Shown one piece after another: positions 48,801 through 59,806 of a stretch of DNA of 64,000 nucleotides. Under the pieces are notes generated by a model. That model did not search any database. It was not told the DNA's origin and worked only from the letters and a program-made list of their open reading frames with translations. A program made the position numbers and the translations under genes. Origin of the DNA: Ehretia macrophylla (taxonomy: Eukaryota > Streptophyta > Magnoliopsida > Boraginales > Ehretiaceae); the NCBI GenBank assembly GCA_037974665.1, contig CM075770.1:19855501-19919500 (forward strand), read 5' to 3'. Position 1 is the first letter of the stretch, and each line of letters starts with the position of its first letter.

Positions 48801-50115
48801 TTTTGTTTCTATTTCTCCGTTGCACTGTGCTAACATGGAAGAAAGAAGTATTTCTATCACCCCATTTAAGCCATTTTACTCTAGACCTCATAGCCCAATA
48901 TTTTTCTTCCCTTTCCTAGAGCTTCTCAATCTCAATAGAAATAGCATTAATAGCCTCCTGATTATGATCTTCCCATGTTGCATTTTGGAGAGAGGTCAGC
49001 TGGTCTTTTAATTGAGCAATTCTTTTTTTACTGTTCTGGAACCGCTGCCTACTCCAACGCCAAAGAGATTTAGAACAAGACTTGATCTTCTTATCCAAAG
49101 CCACCATCCCCTCCTCTCTTTGCCCAATCCTACTCCAAGAGGTATCCACATATCTTTCACATTCAGGCTCATCCACCCAAAAACGCCTCAAATTTGAATC
49201 TCTTTTTGGTTCTAAAGAAATCATTTTCAGTTGATAGAATGAGTGGTGAATGGTCAGAAGTGAGAGCAGGAAGATTAGCCACCCAAGCATTGTGATATTT
49301 AAACCTCCAACTATGGTTGCACAACACCCTGTCCAATCTTTCTTTAATGACATGTTGTTGTTCACTCATATTGGACTAGGTATAGAAACACCCTTTTGAT
49401 TCCAAGTCAAATAGCTTGTTGTGGTTAAGAAAATCTCTAAAGCATTGAATTTTATTTTTGTTTTTGAGTTTCCCTCCAATCTTTTCATCATTGTAGACAA
49501 TATCATTAAAATCTCCCACTAACACCCATGGACTTTGAATTTGTCTTCCAAAAGAACTTATGGCATCCCATTGAATTTTTCTGGTTTTGAAGTCAGGACA
49601 ACCATAAATTAAAGAGATCATCCAATTGCTGCTATCCCTTTCATTCAAAACATCCACCTCACAATGTATAACAAACTGTTCTGGAACCTTGACTTGTAGA
49701 TTAACATTGTTATCCCATAACATCAACAAACCACCAAAGTGCCCGACAGGATCTACAGCAACCCAATTTTGATACCCAAGTCTCACTGCAATCGATTGTA
49801 TTCTAGTACTAGGAATTTTTATTTCAATTAGGCCAATGATCGCCGACCTATTATTCTGGATAAGATCCCTAAGATGACGAATTGTCGAGGGGGATCCTAA
49901 ACCTCGACAATTCCAGGACATAAGCTTCATTTATCACCTTGGGGCTATTTTGGGACAACCACCGGAACCCGTTTTGGAGAGTTGAACTTTGATTTACATG
50001 GCTTTTTGGTGCTTTTGTTTTTTGAAGGGAGCTCTGACTCGTCATTCATCCCTATAGAAAAGTCAGTGAGGATAGGGATATCCATCAGCACCGAGTCTCC
50101 GTCACTAGCAAATGA

Positions 50116-51618
50116 CTAAATATCCACCTCTATGCACTGGAATTCAGACCCGAGTTTCTTAGCTTGAAGAAGGGGAATCTCAGAATCTCTCATTCTTTTT
50201 CCAGTGAGAAAAGAGAAATGGGTGTTAGGCCATATGACAGAGGAGGTAGCAGAAGATAGATTGAGCAGGTGATGATGATGAGATGAGAGATGAGATAGTG
50301 AGGATATTTGTGGTACGACAAGAGGATTATTAGATGGAGATTCGGGCAGGCTAGAGATTGGGCTTTGAATTTCTTGAATGGATTTAATGGATGAGATAAA
50401 AGAGCTCTCAAAAGTAGTTGGATGTGGATTGATAGCACTGGTGAGATCTTGAGTTTCTGAAGTTGGTTCAGTTGGGTTGGTGTTTTTTGGTATTTGGATT
50501 GTGATGGAATTGGGCCTTGGTACCAAGGGCAAATAATCCAGCTGGGTATCAGGTAGAGAGTGGTTTAGGTTGGGATCTGTAGATGAGTGGAGAGTTTTGT
50601 TTTGGGCTATGGGAGTTTCAGAATAGTTGGGCTGAGAATTTTGGATAGGAGGTGTGGAAGTAGATATTTTTTTGTTAGGAATTGGTTTGAGGTTTAGGAT
50701 GGTCGTACGATCGTACCTGAGGGAGTGGGATTGGGGTGAGTGTACAGGACTGAAGTCTTTTGGCTGGTTACAGTGACTAGGATATTGACTCGATTTTGAA
50801 GGTTGAGTGAACCCAACTGAGTTAGGTCTCGAGTTAGGTGAGTCGACTCGTGAGTAGGATCTTTCCGACTCAGCTCTCATCCAAGGACCTAGACAATTAG
50901 GAGCTTCAGTCAGTGAAGAAGCATCAAAGCTACCATCTCCGTCAGGACAGAAACGTGATTCATGTCTGATAAGTCCACACAGAAAGCAGAATGTCCCAAG
51001 TTTTTCATACCTCAGCTTAATCCACAAACTTGGAAGTTTTTTCCTTGGTTGAGGGAAGCCTTCCACCAGAGGTTTTCTTACATCCTAACACACTCTGAAA
51101 TGCAAACAATTGCAGGAACCACTTTTTGACCCCTCAGCCAAGTCAACTTCCTCAAACTCACCCAAACTGTTGGCTATAGCCACGACATTGTCTTTTGTGA
51201 TGAAATTCAGAGGCAAACCATGAGGTTGGACCTAAAAGGATGTGTAGTCAAGATTCAATTCATTTTCAGTGTGGTCAGGTTGCCAAGGTTGTAGGAGAAG
51301 GTGTCCTCCTTGGATATTCCACGGACGGAGTTCCCAAACCCTTCTGCGATCAGCGGCTTTATGAAATTGGAGAAGGAAGATATTTTTTTGGAGGGATAGG
51401 ATTTCAAACTTATCCCTCAGTCCCCAAATGTTTGATATTATGCTTTTTATGACGTTGAGAGGGGTGGGTTTTTCAGAGACAAGTCTAGCAACAAGAGAGT
51501 TTTTTGCAAGCTGCTCAGAGTTAACTTCATCACTTGGTTGTAAAGTGATATTGTTTAGCGAAGATGAGCTACCCTGAAGCAACTCAGTAATTTCATCGAC
51601 GAACGAAGGAGTACTCAT
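50116..51618 (-). pseudogene. LINE ORF1 (DUF4283-like plus CCHC zinc knuckle), broken
   Basis: Opens at 51618 with MSTPSFVDEITELLQGSSSS. Residues about 20-125 resemble the DUF4283 RNA-binding-like domain (FLLQFHKAADRRRVWELRPW). A zinc knuckle CFLCGLIRHESRFC (CX2CX4HX4C) lies near 50965-51005. A long Ser/Pro/Asn-rich tail follows to 50116. Stops interrupt it near 51232 (TAG, probably from the Trp codon in the motif FWVQ.HGLP) and near 51087. ORF1 would coat element RNA. Confidence 0.82.
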
Positions 51619-51949
51619 GGGGAAAAGATTTGAAGGATGAAGGAGAGGAGATGAAATGGAGTAATAGGAGTGGATTAAAGGAGGGAGGAGAAGAATAGGA
51701 GTGGGCGGTGTAAAAAGGAATGTGACAGAGGAGTGAAAAGAGAATAGAGTGAGGAAGAGAATTAGAGATAGAAAAAGGGATAAGATGAGAGAGTATGGAG
51801 GGAGAAGGAAGATGAGCCATCCAAGAAGGTGGAGGAGGACCCCTAGACAGGCAGAGATGCGATACCAAGGTACCTAGATGGCTGCCATTACCCCTAGAGA
51901 GCATTCTAGAGAGCATGCATAGAGACCCTTTTGATACTGGTGATTTGTC

Positions 51950-51963
51950 CTATGTATTCTTTG
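51950..51963. repeat. Target-site duplication of LINE, right copy
   Basis: CTATGTATTCTTTG, identical to 34953-34966. Confidence 0.9.
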
Positions 51964-52235
51964 TGGAGGGAATGAAATCATAGGCTGCATAGACAACATT
52001 TTAATTCAGAAGAACAGATCAAGAACGACATTGTACACTTGGTTAGATCGAGAATTTGTGGTGGTTGGAAGTTTAGGCAAACCTTGGTAAATAATGTACT
52101 GTGTATGAACTGGGACCTTGTGAATATTTGTATGTAAATGTTACACTTTGGTAGTCTTTTTTATAGGACTTTGTATATGTTTTTGAATTTGGTTTTAATG
52201 AAATACTTAGCTTATTTAGCAGGAAAAAAAAAACA
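51964..52235 (+). mobile_element. Old LINE remnant, right part with poly(A) end
   Basis: Continues the plus-strand ORF2 remnant in frame from the left part: WRE, then a TGA where Trp is usual, then EEQIKNDIVHLVRSRICGGW and LCMNWDL before a TAA near 52135. A short 3' UTR and an A-run at 52223-52233 close it. This ending is typical of L1-type LINE 3' ends. Confidence 0.65.
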
Positions 52236-54921
52236 AGGAACATATATTATTTTGTATATGCTACTGTTTATATATGATTTTTGTTACTATACGTACAGAA
52301 AGGTAAAAGACTAAGGGTATGACATAAATAATTATTTTTTTATGGAACTGGATAATAAGTTGTCTTGTAATTATTGACTAAATATTAAAGTTTTTTTTTT
52401 TGGATCAGAACTAAATATTAAAGTTGAATAAATGGACTCACAAAAACAATTAAAAGACGGAACGGAAAGTTGATGCCAACAATTAAACCATGATTGAAGA
52501 GAGGAGCAAATTCATGTATAGAGAGACTGGCATGAAAGTTGCTGCTTCAGTTCATGAGGCAGACAACGAGCCACCCAATTTGTCTGTATTTGTTAGTGGG
52601 TAGTTGAATCTTTTAATCACGAATTTAATTTTTGTCTTAAAGTCTTTGTTATTCATTAATCACAAAAAGTAATTTAACCCCGGAAGGGATAAGATCATAC
52701 ACCTAACCAACCTAGCAACAAAATCATTTGTAGCTCTTCACACTGACTTTGCAAAGAAAAAGCAGAGGAAAATGATAAAGAAAAGTCTGATATATGACAT
52801 ACTTACGAGAGATTAGCTTAGTGATAAAATATTGAGAACATAAATATGAGATTTGCTCACATCTCGAGTTCGAGTCAATTAAAAAATTATTTTTATTAGA
52901 GTTGATTTAGGTGAACGTTCTGCCTAATTAACCTGAATTATACATCTTCTAAATAAATTACGTATATTAATATTTGACATCTCTGATATGAATTCAAAAA
53001 ATTTATAAGGGTATTTTCGATTATAAGATAGAAAGTCTGATATCACACATTAAGAAAGCAAACCTCTTACCTTGCAATTCCCATTGTAATAACAGAATAA
53101 TATAACAAATCGTTAAATATATTAATAGCAAGTTTTGAACGTAATAACAGTATAATATAACGAATCGCTAATAAAATGATCTATTGTGTTCTAATTTTAA
53201 GAAAGATCTTTGGTGTTCTAACTCTTCCCACGTGGCTTTCCTGGTCTTGTAAATGAGTACTTATTGGTAGTGATATTTTCGTGGTCTTACATAAGAATCT
53301 TTTAAACAATAAAATAGAGCCAGTGAGCCATCCTCGCCATCTTATGAAAATTTCTCTTATTCAAATTCGGTTTTTTCAACTCGTAAAATAATAAAAATGT
53401 GATCTCCATAGGCTCATGAGAGAAGATGGAAGGCCGTATTTCAAATATGAGCATTTTCTCATCTTATTGCACTTGTTGCCTTTTGTTTGCCTGAAATTGA
53501 TATAATTCGTTGATCTTTTAATAGAAAGAAGTATCACAAGTAAAACGAAATGTTGGGAGCCAACAGATTGGTGGACATGTCCTAACGATCATATTTGTGG
53601 CCCTTTCGGTTATTTGTTAATTTTCCAGGCCTTGGCCCATAATTATTGCTGGATTAATGATTTGGTCAGATAGCCTAATAATCATTTGTTTAACTATTTA
53701 AAGTCTAACTAATATGACCTCTACTTTTAGCTCAACAGATTTAAGTTCTAAATAATACAAATGTAGGAGTTAGTTCGGAAGAGAGTAATTTCAAGTTTAG
53801 TATAATAGCAATTAGCATATAGGGCTCAGGGGAGCTTGCATAATTAATTGTTTAGGAATAATTTACAAGAATTTCCCTAATTACAAAATTCTCCTCTTGG
53901 TTTCAATGTTTTCACAGAAACCTCCCCCAGTGTTAGACATTCATTAACACCATTTTAAAATTTTCAATTTTTCATTATATCTACAATTACATAAGAAAAA
54001 GTAAACAATAAATAAAAAAGTAAGGTAATTTCGTCTCTATCTCACACTCTTTTATTTTAAGAGGGGTATTGCTCCTTACTTTTGACATTATTTATCTGCA
54101 TCTTAATATCACTTTTCATAATGGAGCGATAGATATATCCAATATTTTCATTTGCACTATTAAGGGTGTGTGTCTATTGTTTCTCTAAATTCAAGCGTTT
54201 CTTTTATAGATCATGAAGTTTGTCTTGTTTCACTATATTTTCAGACTTTTCTTATTCAATCCAACTATTCCCTTTTATACTAGGTTTCTTTATCATGACT
54301 TTCAATCGACTATAACACATTTTTATGATCTCCATAAAGAAATATTGACAAGAAGTCATTCAATAACAGTGACCAAGATCAAAGTGTAATGTGGAGTAAA
54401 CTAAACTCAAATATTGGAGTTAGGGAGGGCTTAATTAATTTCCACTTTTGTATTAATTTTTTGAGAGTTTTTAAATCTTATTATTTTTTGTAGGGTCAAA
54501 TACTACTATTGGTAAAAATAAAAAATAAAAAGAAAATGGAATTGATAATCCTTTAAAATTTTTAAAAACCTTTTCAAACCATCAAGACACATATTCTACT
54601 CTAATCGTAATGTGAGTCCCACTTCCATACTTGCAATTATCCCAACGTTTATAAGAGTTTTCAAAGATTTGTATTTCTTACGCTAGGATTTAGCATATTC
54701 CTAGTAAGTATTTCGTTGTACGTGTCACAAAAGAAAACAAAAAAAAAAAAAAAAAACGAAAAAGAAAGAGAAAAAGGTTTGGAAAAGGAAGTCAAAATGT
54801 CTCGACAACAAAATCATCCGAAGCCGCCATATCAATAGCCTTGTCTGAAAGTCATAGCCCGTAGAGGTCGGTCCAAACAATCAAAAGTACACCCACCCCC
54901 TACACCGACCAAACACCGGCG
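52236..54921. other. Intergenic, AT-rich; RPE promoter side
   Basis: No gene or clear repeat recognised. An A-run of about 18 lies near 54739-54756. A GC-richer stretch with ACACCCACCCCCTACACCG just before 54922 is the likely 5' UTR of the epimerase gene. Confidence 0.45.
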
Positions 54922-57476
54922 ATGGTGAAGCCCAAAATAGCACCGTCGATGCTCTCTTCCGACTTCGCCAACTTGGCATCAGAAGCCGATCGTATGCTCC
55001 GCTGCGGCGCCGATTGGCTCCACATGGACATCATGGTACAAATCTCTTTTTCCTCATTAGTTTTCTCTTTAGATATTATTGGCTGCTACCCTTTATAGAT
55101 ACGTCGTTTTTAATCTTCAGAATTTGCAAAAAGAAGAATTAGTTAAGTTTGTACTGAAATTAAGCTGCTGAACCTGATAACATAGTGGCTACTGATCATA
55201 CTAAAGGAAAATAATAGTTCCAATTATATGTCATATACTTTATTTAAGCTTTTCAAGTTCCGTATGGTTGCATAACTAACTGAGCCTTTTATGGTTTGTG
55301 TCCTGCCCAGTGCCCATGTGAATCACCTGAGTTATTAATTAAGCCCGTACCACTAACTTATAAACCACGTTGTAATTATATCTTTCACTAATGTAGAACA
55401 TCATACTTCGAATTTTAATGATCTGTCTAGATAGCTGCCTATCCAGAAAGAGCTTTTGTATTAACTGCCGGGTTAGCTTTGAAATTAATAATTGAAACTG
55501 TTATTAAATTTCAACTCTTGCCCTTTTTGGTATTTTAATATGCTTGTCTAGAACAAATGAGGATGAACATAGCTTTGTATTCAACTTCGTTTGGGTTGCT
55601 CAATTTGTATATTTATAATTACATCCTTGTTGGGGCACAGAAATAGGAGTACGAGGGTTGATACTTTCTTGCTGTTTCTTGATAACTAATTGGAAGATGT
55701 CGACCTGATACAGGACTAATAAGAATAAAAATGGGACGAAAAGAGGAACATATTTCATTAGTATCTTGGATATGTGACCTCTAACTATAAAGCTAACCAC
55801 ACCTGAATTTGTTGAAACTAAATTTGGTATTCTCGAGGTTTTTATGAGTGCTACTGATTTCCTTAAGTTAGAAATACTGTTCATTGTTTTATGTTGGTTT
55901 GCTATTCAAGGATTATTGTTTCCTTTTTCCAAATTATATATTGGAAAGTAATGAGATATTTTGTTCTTTCATTGCAGGATGGGTAGGTTGAGTACTTGAA
56001 ATCGAGCCATACATGTACTCTTATGGTGATTGATATTAAGATAACAACTAACTGAAGCGTGGCTAATGCATTATATTTCTTATGAAAGTGTTGTTCTTTT
56101 GTCGTTTACACAGATCACCATTGGATAATAAGTTACAATTTCCTTTTTTGCAGTCATTTTGTTCCCAATCTTACAATTGGCGCTCCAGTCGTTGAGAGTC
56201 TGAGAAAGCACTCAACGTAGAGCTTCTTTTTTCGTAAATTTTACATTCAAACCTTACTTTGTGGCTGGTTGCCCTTCTAATCGTAACAAAGATGTAATTA
56301 ATCTTCTTTTTGCAGTGCATATTTGGATTGCCATCTTATGGTCACAAATCCACTTGATTATGTGGAACCATTAGGAAAAGCAGGTGCTTCAGGTTTTACT
56401 TTTCATATTGAAGCTTCCAAAGGTCAGATTTCTTCTTGTCTATTTCCCATCATTTCAATCACTTGTATGATATGCTGAATTAAGAGGGGGTGTGCTACCT
56501 TGCAGATAATTGGCAACAACTTGTCACCGAGATAAAGTCAAAGGGCATGAGACCTGGTGTTGCATTGAAACCTCCGACACCAATCGAAGAGGTCTATCCG
56601 CTGGTATGGTTCATTGTCTTATTGACAATGATAATTATCCCATTCCCACTACACTATTGATGCAATATAAGTGAATGGTTGACACTAAAATACTTATCTC
56701 ATGATGAGTTAGTTGCCATGTCCTACAGCTTGAAGGTGAGAACTCTGTGGAAATGGTTCTTGTAATGACTGTTGAACCTGGATTTGGTGGGCAGAAGTTT
56801 ATGCCAGAGATGATGGATAAGGTGCAAGAATAATTTGTCTCTCATTTTTAGCTTTAACATTTTTATTACCATGCTTTGCATTCCCATATATCTTTAACAT
56901 ATGTATGTGATTCAGGTCCGTACGCTGAGAAAGAAATACCCTTTACTTGACATAGAGGTGAGTTGCTTCCGAATGGTTGTAGTAGTAGTAGTAGTACGAT
57001 TCTGTCAATGTATTATTAGTTAACTCTGCATTTGCTCCATAATGAGCGCATTTCCTCATCAGAGAAACTTTCTAGTTCCCCTCACCAACGAAAACTGAAA
57101 TACCAAAGGAAGGTTTTGAAGACTCCGTTAAATTACCTTGAGCTCCTAATTCAAAGAAAATTATTTGCTCATCTGCTACACTGAAAAAGATTTTAGAGAT
57201 AGTCAAATCGATGTAATATCTATTCCACAACATTTTTCCAAGAAAAAAATTAAGAGAAAACGAAAAGTTTGATCCTATAGATGCCCTTCATATCAAGTAA
57301 CATCGTAATTTTTCTTGCAGGTGGATGGTGGCGTAGGTCCCTCGACCATTGATATGGCAGCAAAAGCAGGAGCAAACTGCATTGTTGCTGGCAGTTCAGT
57401 GTTTGGAGCCCCCGAGCCAGCAGAAGTCATATCCATATTGCGAAAGAGTGTAGAGAAAGCCCTGAAAGTTGATTGA
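54922..57476 (+). CDS. RPE: Ribulose-phosphate 3-epimerase, cytosolic type
   Basis: Interconverts D-ribulose 5-phosphate and D-xylulose 5-phosphate in the pentose phosphate pathway. Eight exons: 54922-55035, 55978-55982, 56154-56216, 56316-56422, 56506-56603, 56729-56821, 56916-56957, 57321-57476. They join in phase to give 225 residues. The protein starts [20 protein letters not shown] with no transit peptide, so it should be the cytosolic rather than the plastid form. Family signatures are present: [42 protein letters not shown] and [10 protein letters not shown]. The metal and catalytic residues His34, Asp36, His67 and Asp176 are all kept. The second exon is only five bases (GATGG), coding Asp39 and part of Gly40. 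A poly(A) signal AATAAA lies near 57568. I see no defect. Confidence 0.95.
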
Positions 57477-58119
57477 GTTTAAAATCCTGAAGAACCCAAC
57501 ACATATGATCCACTCGTCAATGAATGTTGTGTGTATTGATGATCTGTTTCATGTCTCGACGTGAATACAATAAAATTGGATCAGTTTGTCACTTCCATTG
57601 ATATTCTTGGAAAACATATGACGGAAATGTTGTTGTGATATATGATTAATGTATGTCACTTGTTATAAGGCTTTTGTTACTTCCATTAGCTGAACGTATT
57701 TTCCTCAAACTCAACTTCCGTAAATCAACTTGTAGTAGTTTTGAAGTTTGACACTTTTGATAAAAATTCGAAAAATCTCTTAAGGAGTTTTTTGTCATAA
57801 AAAAATAAAAATAAAATTATCTGAAATAATTTATTCTAACATACACCATATTAGATGTAAATAGAATCCTTGGAAAAAAAGTACTCGTACACTTGGATTG
57901 CTCCACCGAAAGATAAAAAGAAAAAGAAAAAGAAAAAGAAAGAAAAAAAAAAAAGGGCAAGTGGCAAGCACATGTTGTCACGTGATTGTGCACAGCTTCC
58001 ACTTCATCCGCATATTCATCCATCGGTACTTGGATCGTCCAGCACAGAGCACTGAGCAGTCCCTCTTTTTCCAAGTCAGCCCTTTTCGGTTGCAGCCCTC
58101 AGTCAACAAGTGGTATCTA
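57477..58119. other. 3' UTR of RPE and spacer
   Basis: Contains the probable poly(A) signal near 57568 and an A-rich, AAAAAG-repeat stretch near 57913-57956. No gene seen. Confidence 0.5.
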
Positions 58120-58455
58120 GGCTATTTTCAATAGAGTTTTTAAAATATAAATTTTTTTTAATTTGGGTATTTTTAAAGATTAGAGTTTTTAAAAATAACA
58201 TTATTGATGATAAAAGTATATAAGGTTTACTATTTTTGGCTTAAAAAATACTAATATAGAGATCAAGTCTCTATTTTTTTCAACAAATTTGTGGAAGAAA
58301 ATAGACACTGAGTTTCTATTTTGACATCTTTTAAGTCAAAAATAGTGGACTCCACATACTTTTGTCATAAATAGTATTGCTTTTAGAGACTAGAGTCTCT
58401 AAAAATACTCAAATTAAAAAAAATTTATATTTTAAAGACTCTATTAAAAATACCC
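58120..58455. mobile_element. Foldback MITE, possibly Tourist-like (PIF/Harbinger)
   Basis: 336 bp. The left arm (from GGCTATTTTCAATAGAG) pairs with the right arm (ending CTCTATTAAAAATACCC) over about 150 bp with few mismatches. The flanks are CTA (58117-58119) and TTA (58456-58458), compatible with a 3-bp TTA-type target-site duplication that has one change. It has no coding capacity. Class assignment is tentative. Confidence 0.65.
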
Positions 58456-58745
58456 TTATCAAATAAGCTGTTGGATTGGATCCGTGCCCAAAAATATTAA
58501 CACATGAACATCAGATCATGGAGGGATAACATTTAACATATGGGGATAACTATTATTAAGTGGTGCCCTCTTGGACATATTTTATGGGTTTGACACTTTC
58601 TATTATTTTAAAATTATATTTTTGATTAATTTAGTACATGTTTGGAGCATTATTACACCATAAAATTTATCAGTTAATGATTGAACTTCGTTGGAGAATC
58701 AGATGATCGAACTCCACCAACTAAGTTATTACATCGTACAAAAAA

Positions 58746-59230
58746 GGAAAAATTTTACATTTAGTCCCTATTATTTACAAAATGTCTCAATTTAATCCAT
58801 ATTATTTAAAATATTTCAATTTAGTCCCTATTGTTTCATCAAAAGTTTTAATTTCATCCCTATTATTTAAAATGTCTCAATTTAGTCTCTATTATTTTTC
58901 AAAAAATTTCAATTTTGTCCATATTATTTTTAAAAAGTTTCAATTTTGTCCCTATTATTTTCTTAAAGTTTTAAATTCGTCATTATTATTCAATAACTAA
59001 ATTGAATTTTTTTTAGAAACAATAGGGACGAATGTGAAACTTTACGAAAATAATATGAACGAAATTGAAATTTTTGGGAAACGATAAAGATGAAATTGAT
59101 AATCTTTAAATAATAAGGACGAAATTAAAACTTTTAAAAAAATAATAAGGACTAAATTGAAACATTTTAAATAATAGAGACTAAATTAAATTTTTTTGCA
59201 AACAATAAGGACTAAATGTGAGATTTTCCC
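58746..59230. mobile_element. MULE-like foldback element A
   Basis: 485 bp, almost entirely inverted repeat. Its left end GGAAAAATTTTACATTTAGT is the inverse of its right end. The flanks TACAAAAAA (58737-58745) and TACAAAAAC (59231-59239) form a 9-bp duplication with one mismatch, as for Mutator-like elements. Each arm is a run of about eight diverged units of 29-34 bp built on AATTTAGTCCCTATTATTT. Confidence 0.75.
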
Positions 59231-59282
59231 TACAAAAACTATCAAGTGGTGCTGGCACATGTAGGACTACCGCTAAACTTTA

Positions 59283-59797
59283 GGGAAAATCTCACATTTC
59301 TCTATTGTTTATAAAGTGTTTCAATTTAGTTTTTATTGTTTAAAATGTTTGAATTTAGTCTCTATTATTTTCTTAAAAGTTTCAATTTCATCCTTATTGT
59401 TTCCTTAAAAGTTTAAATTTCATCATTATTATTTAAAGTTTTTAACTTCGTCCTTATTGTTTCCCAAAATATTTCAATTTAGTCCCTATTATTTTAAAAA
59501 AAAATCAAATTCATCCCTATTATTTCTTAAAAAAATTAAATTTAGTCATTGGATAATAGGGATAAATTTGAAACTTTAAGAAAATAATAGGGATAAAATT
59601 GAAACTTTTTAAAAATAATAGGGACGAAGTTAAAATTTTTTGGAAAATAATAAGAATTAAATTGAGACATATTAAACAATAAGAATGAAATTGAAACTTT
59701 TGATAAAATAATAAGGACTAAATTGAGATATTTTAAATAATAGGGACTAAACTAAGACACTTTGCAAACAATAGAAATTAAATGTGGAATTTTCTCC
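59283..59797. mobile_element. MULE-like foldback element B
   Basis: 515 bp, the same family as element A. The left end is GGGAAAATCTCACATTT and the right end AAATGTGGAATTTTCTCC. Exact 9-bp duplications TAAACTTTA flank it at 59274-59282 and 59798-59806. The arms again consist of about eight repeat units related to AATTTAGTCCCTATTATTT, and the two arms are mutually inverted. No coding capacity. Confidence 0.82.
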
Positions 59798-59806
59798 TAA
59801 ACTTTA

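Larger units (their letters stand above)
35016..49930 (-). pseudogene. LINE ORF2 (endonuclease, reverse transcriptase, RNase H), broken and split
   Basis: Starts at 49930 with MKLMSWNCRGLG, an apurinic-like endonuclease that includes VLVGDFNDIVYNDEK and LTSDHSPL. Reverse transcriptase follows at about 48600-47270: GSDGFSSIFFHKYW, IKLDMNKTFDQVEWDFLEK, SRGIRQGDPLSPFLFSI and the active site LLFTDDSLFF. A zinc-binding linker region lies at about 47270-46300. RNase H starts at about 46060 (LNCDASF...) and continues beyond the copia insertion at 35340-35016 (IQSDAADVIEAA, NRAADWLARK). Damage includes TAG stops at 49376 and 48297, frameshifts near 49190 and 48590, and a 21-bp tandem duplication in the reverse transcriptase (NKSSVTF repeated, near 47710-47755). 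Confidence 0.88.
34967..51949 (-). mobile_element. L1-type LINE (RNase H-containing), interrupted by a copia element
   Basis: Non-LTR retrotransposon on the minus strand. The 5' end is near 51949 and the 3' end is a poly(A) tail (T-run 34967-34976). It has an exact 14-bp target-site duplication on both sides. Without the copia insertion (35341-45838) it is about 6.5 kb. It carries ORF1 (nucleic-acid-binding) and ORF2 (endonuclease, reverse transcriptase, RNase H). Both have stops or frameshifts, so the copy is inactive. The 5' leader (51619-51949) is pyrimidine-rich on the sense strand. Confidence 0.93.

Noticed and set aside
50116-51066. Ser/Pro-rich 316-codon ORF as a host gene
   Set aside because: It is the second half of LINE ORF1: the CX2CX4HX4C knuckle and the position upstream of the endonuclease ORF explain it.
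58746-59797. Foldback region read as a CRISPR-like or satellite array
   Set aside because: The units are diverged and inverted about two centres, with no unique spacers. The 9-bp duplications show two transposed elements.
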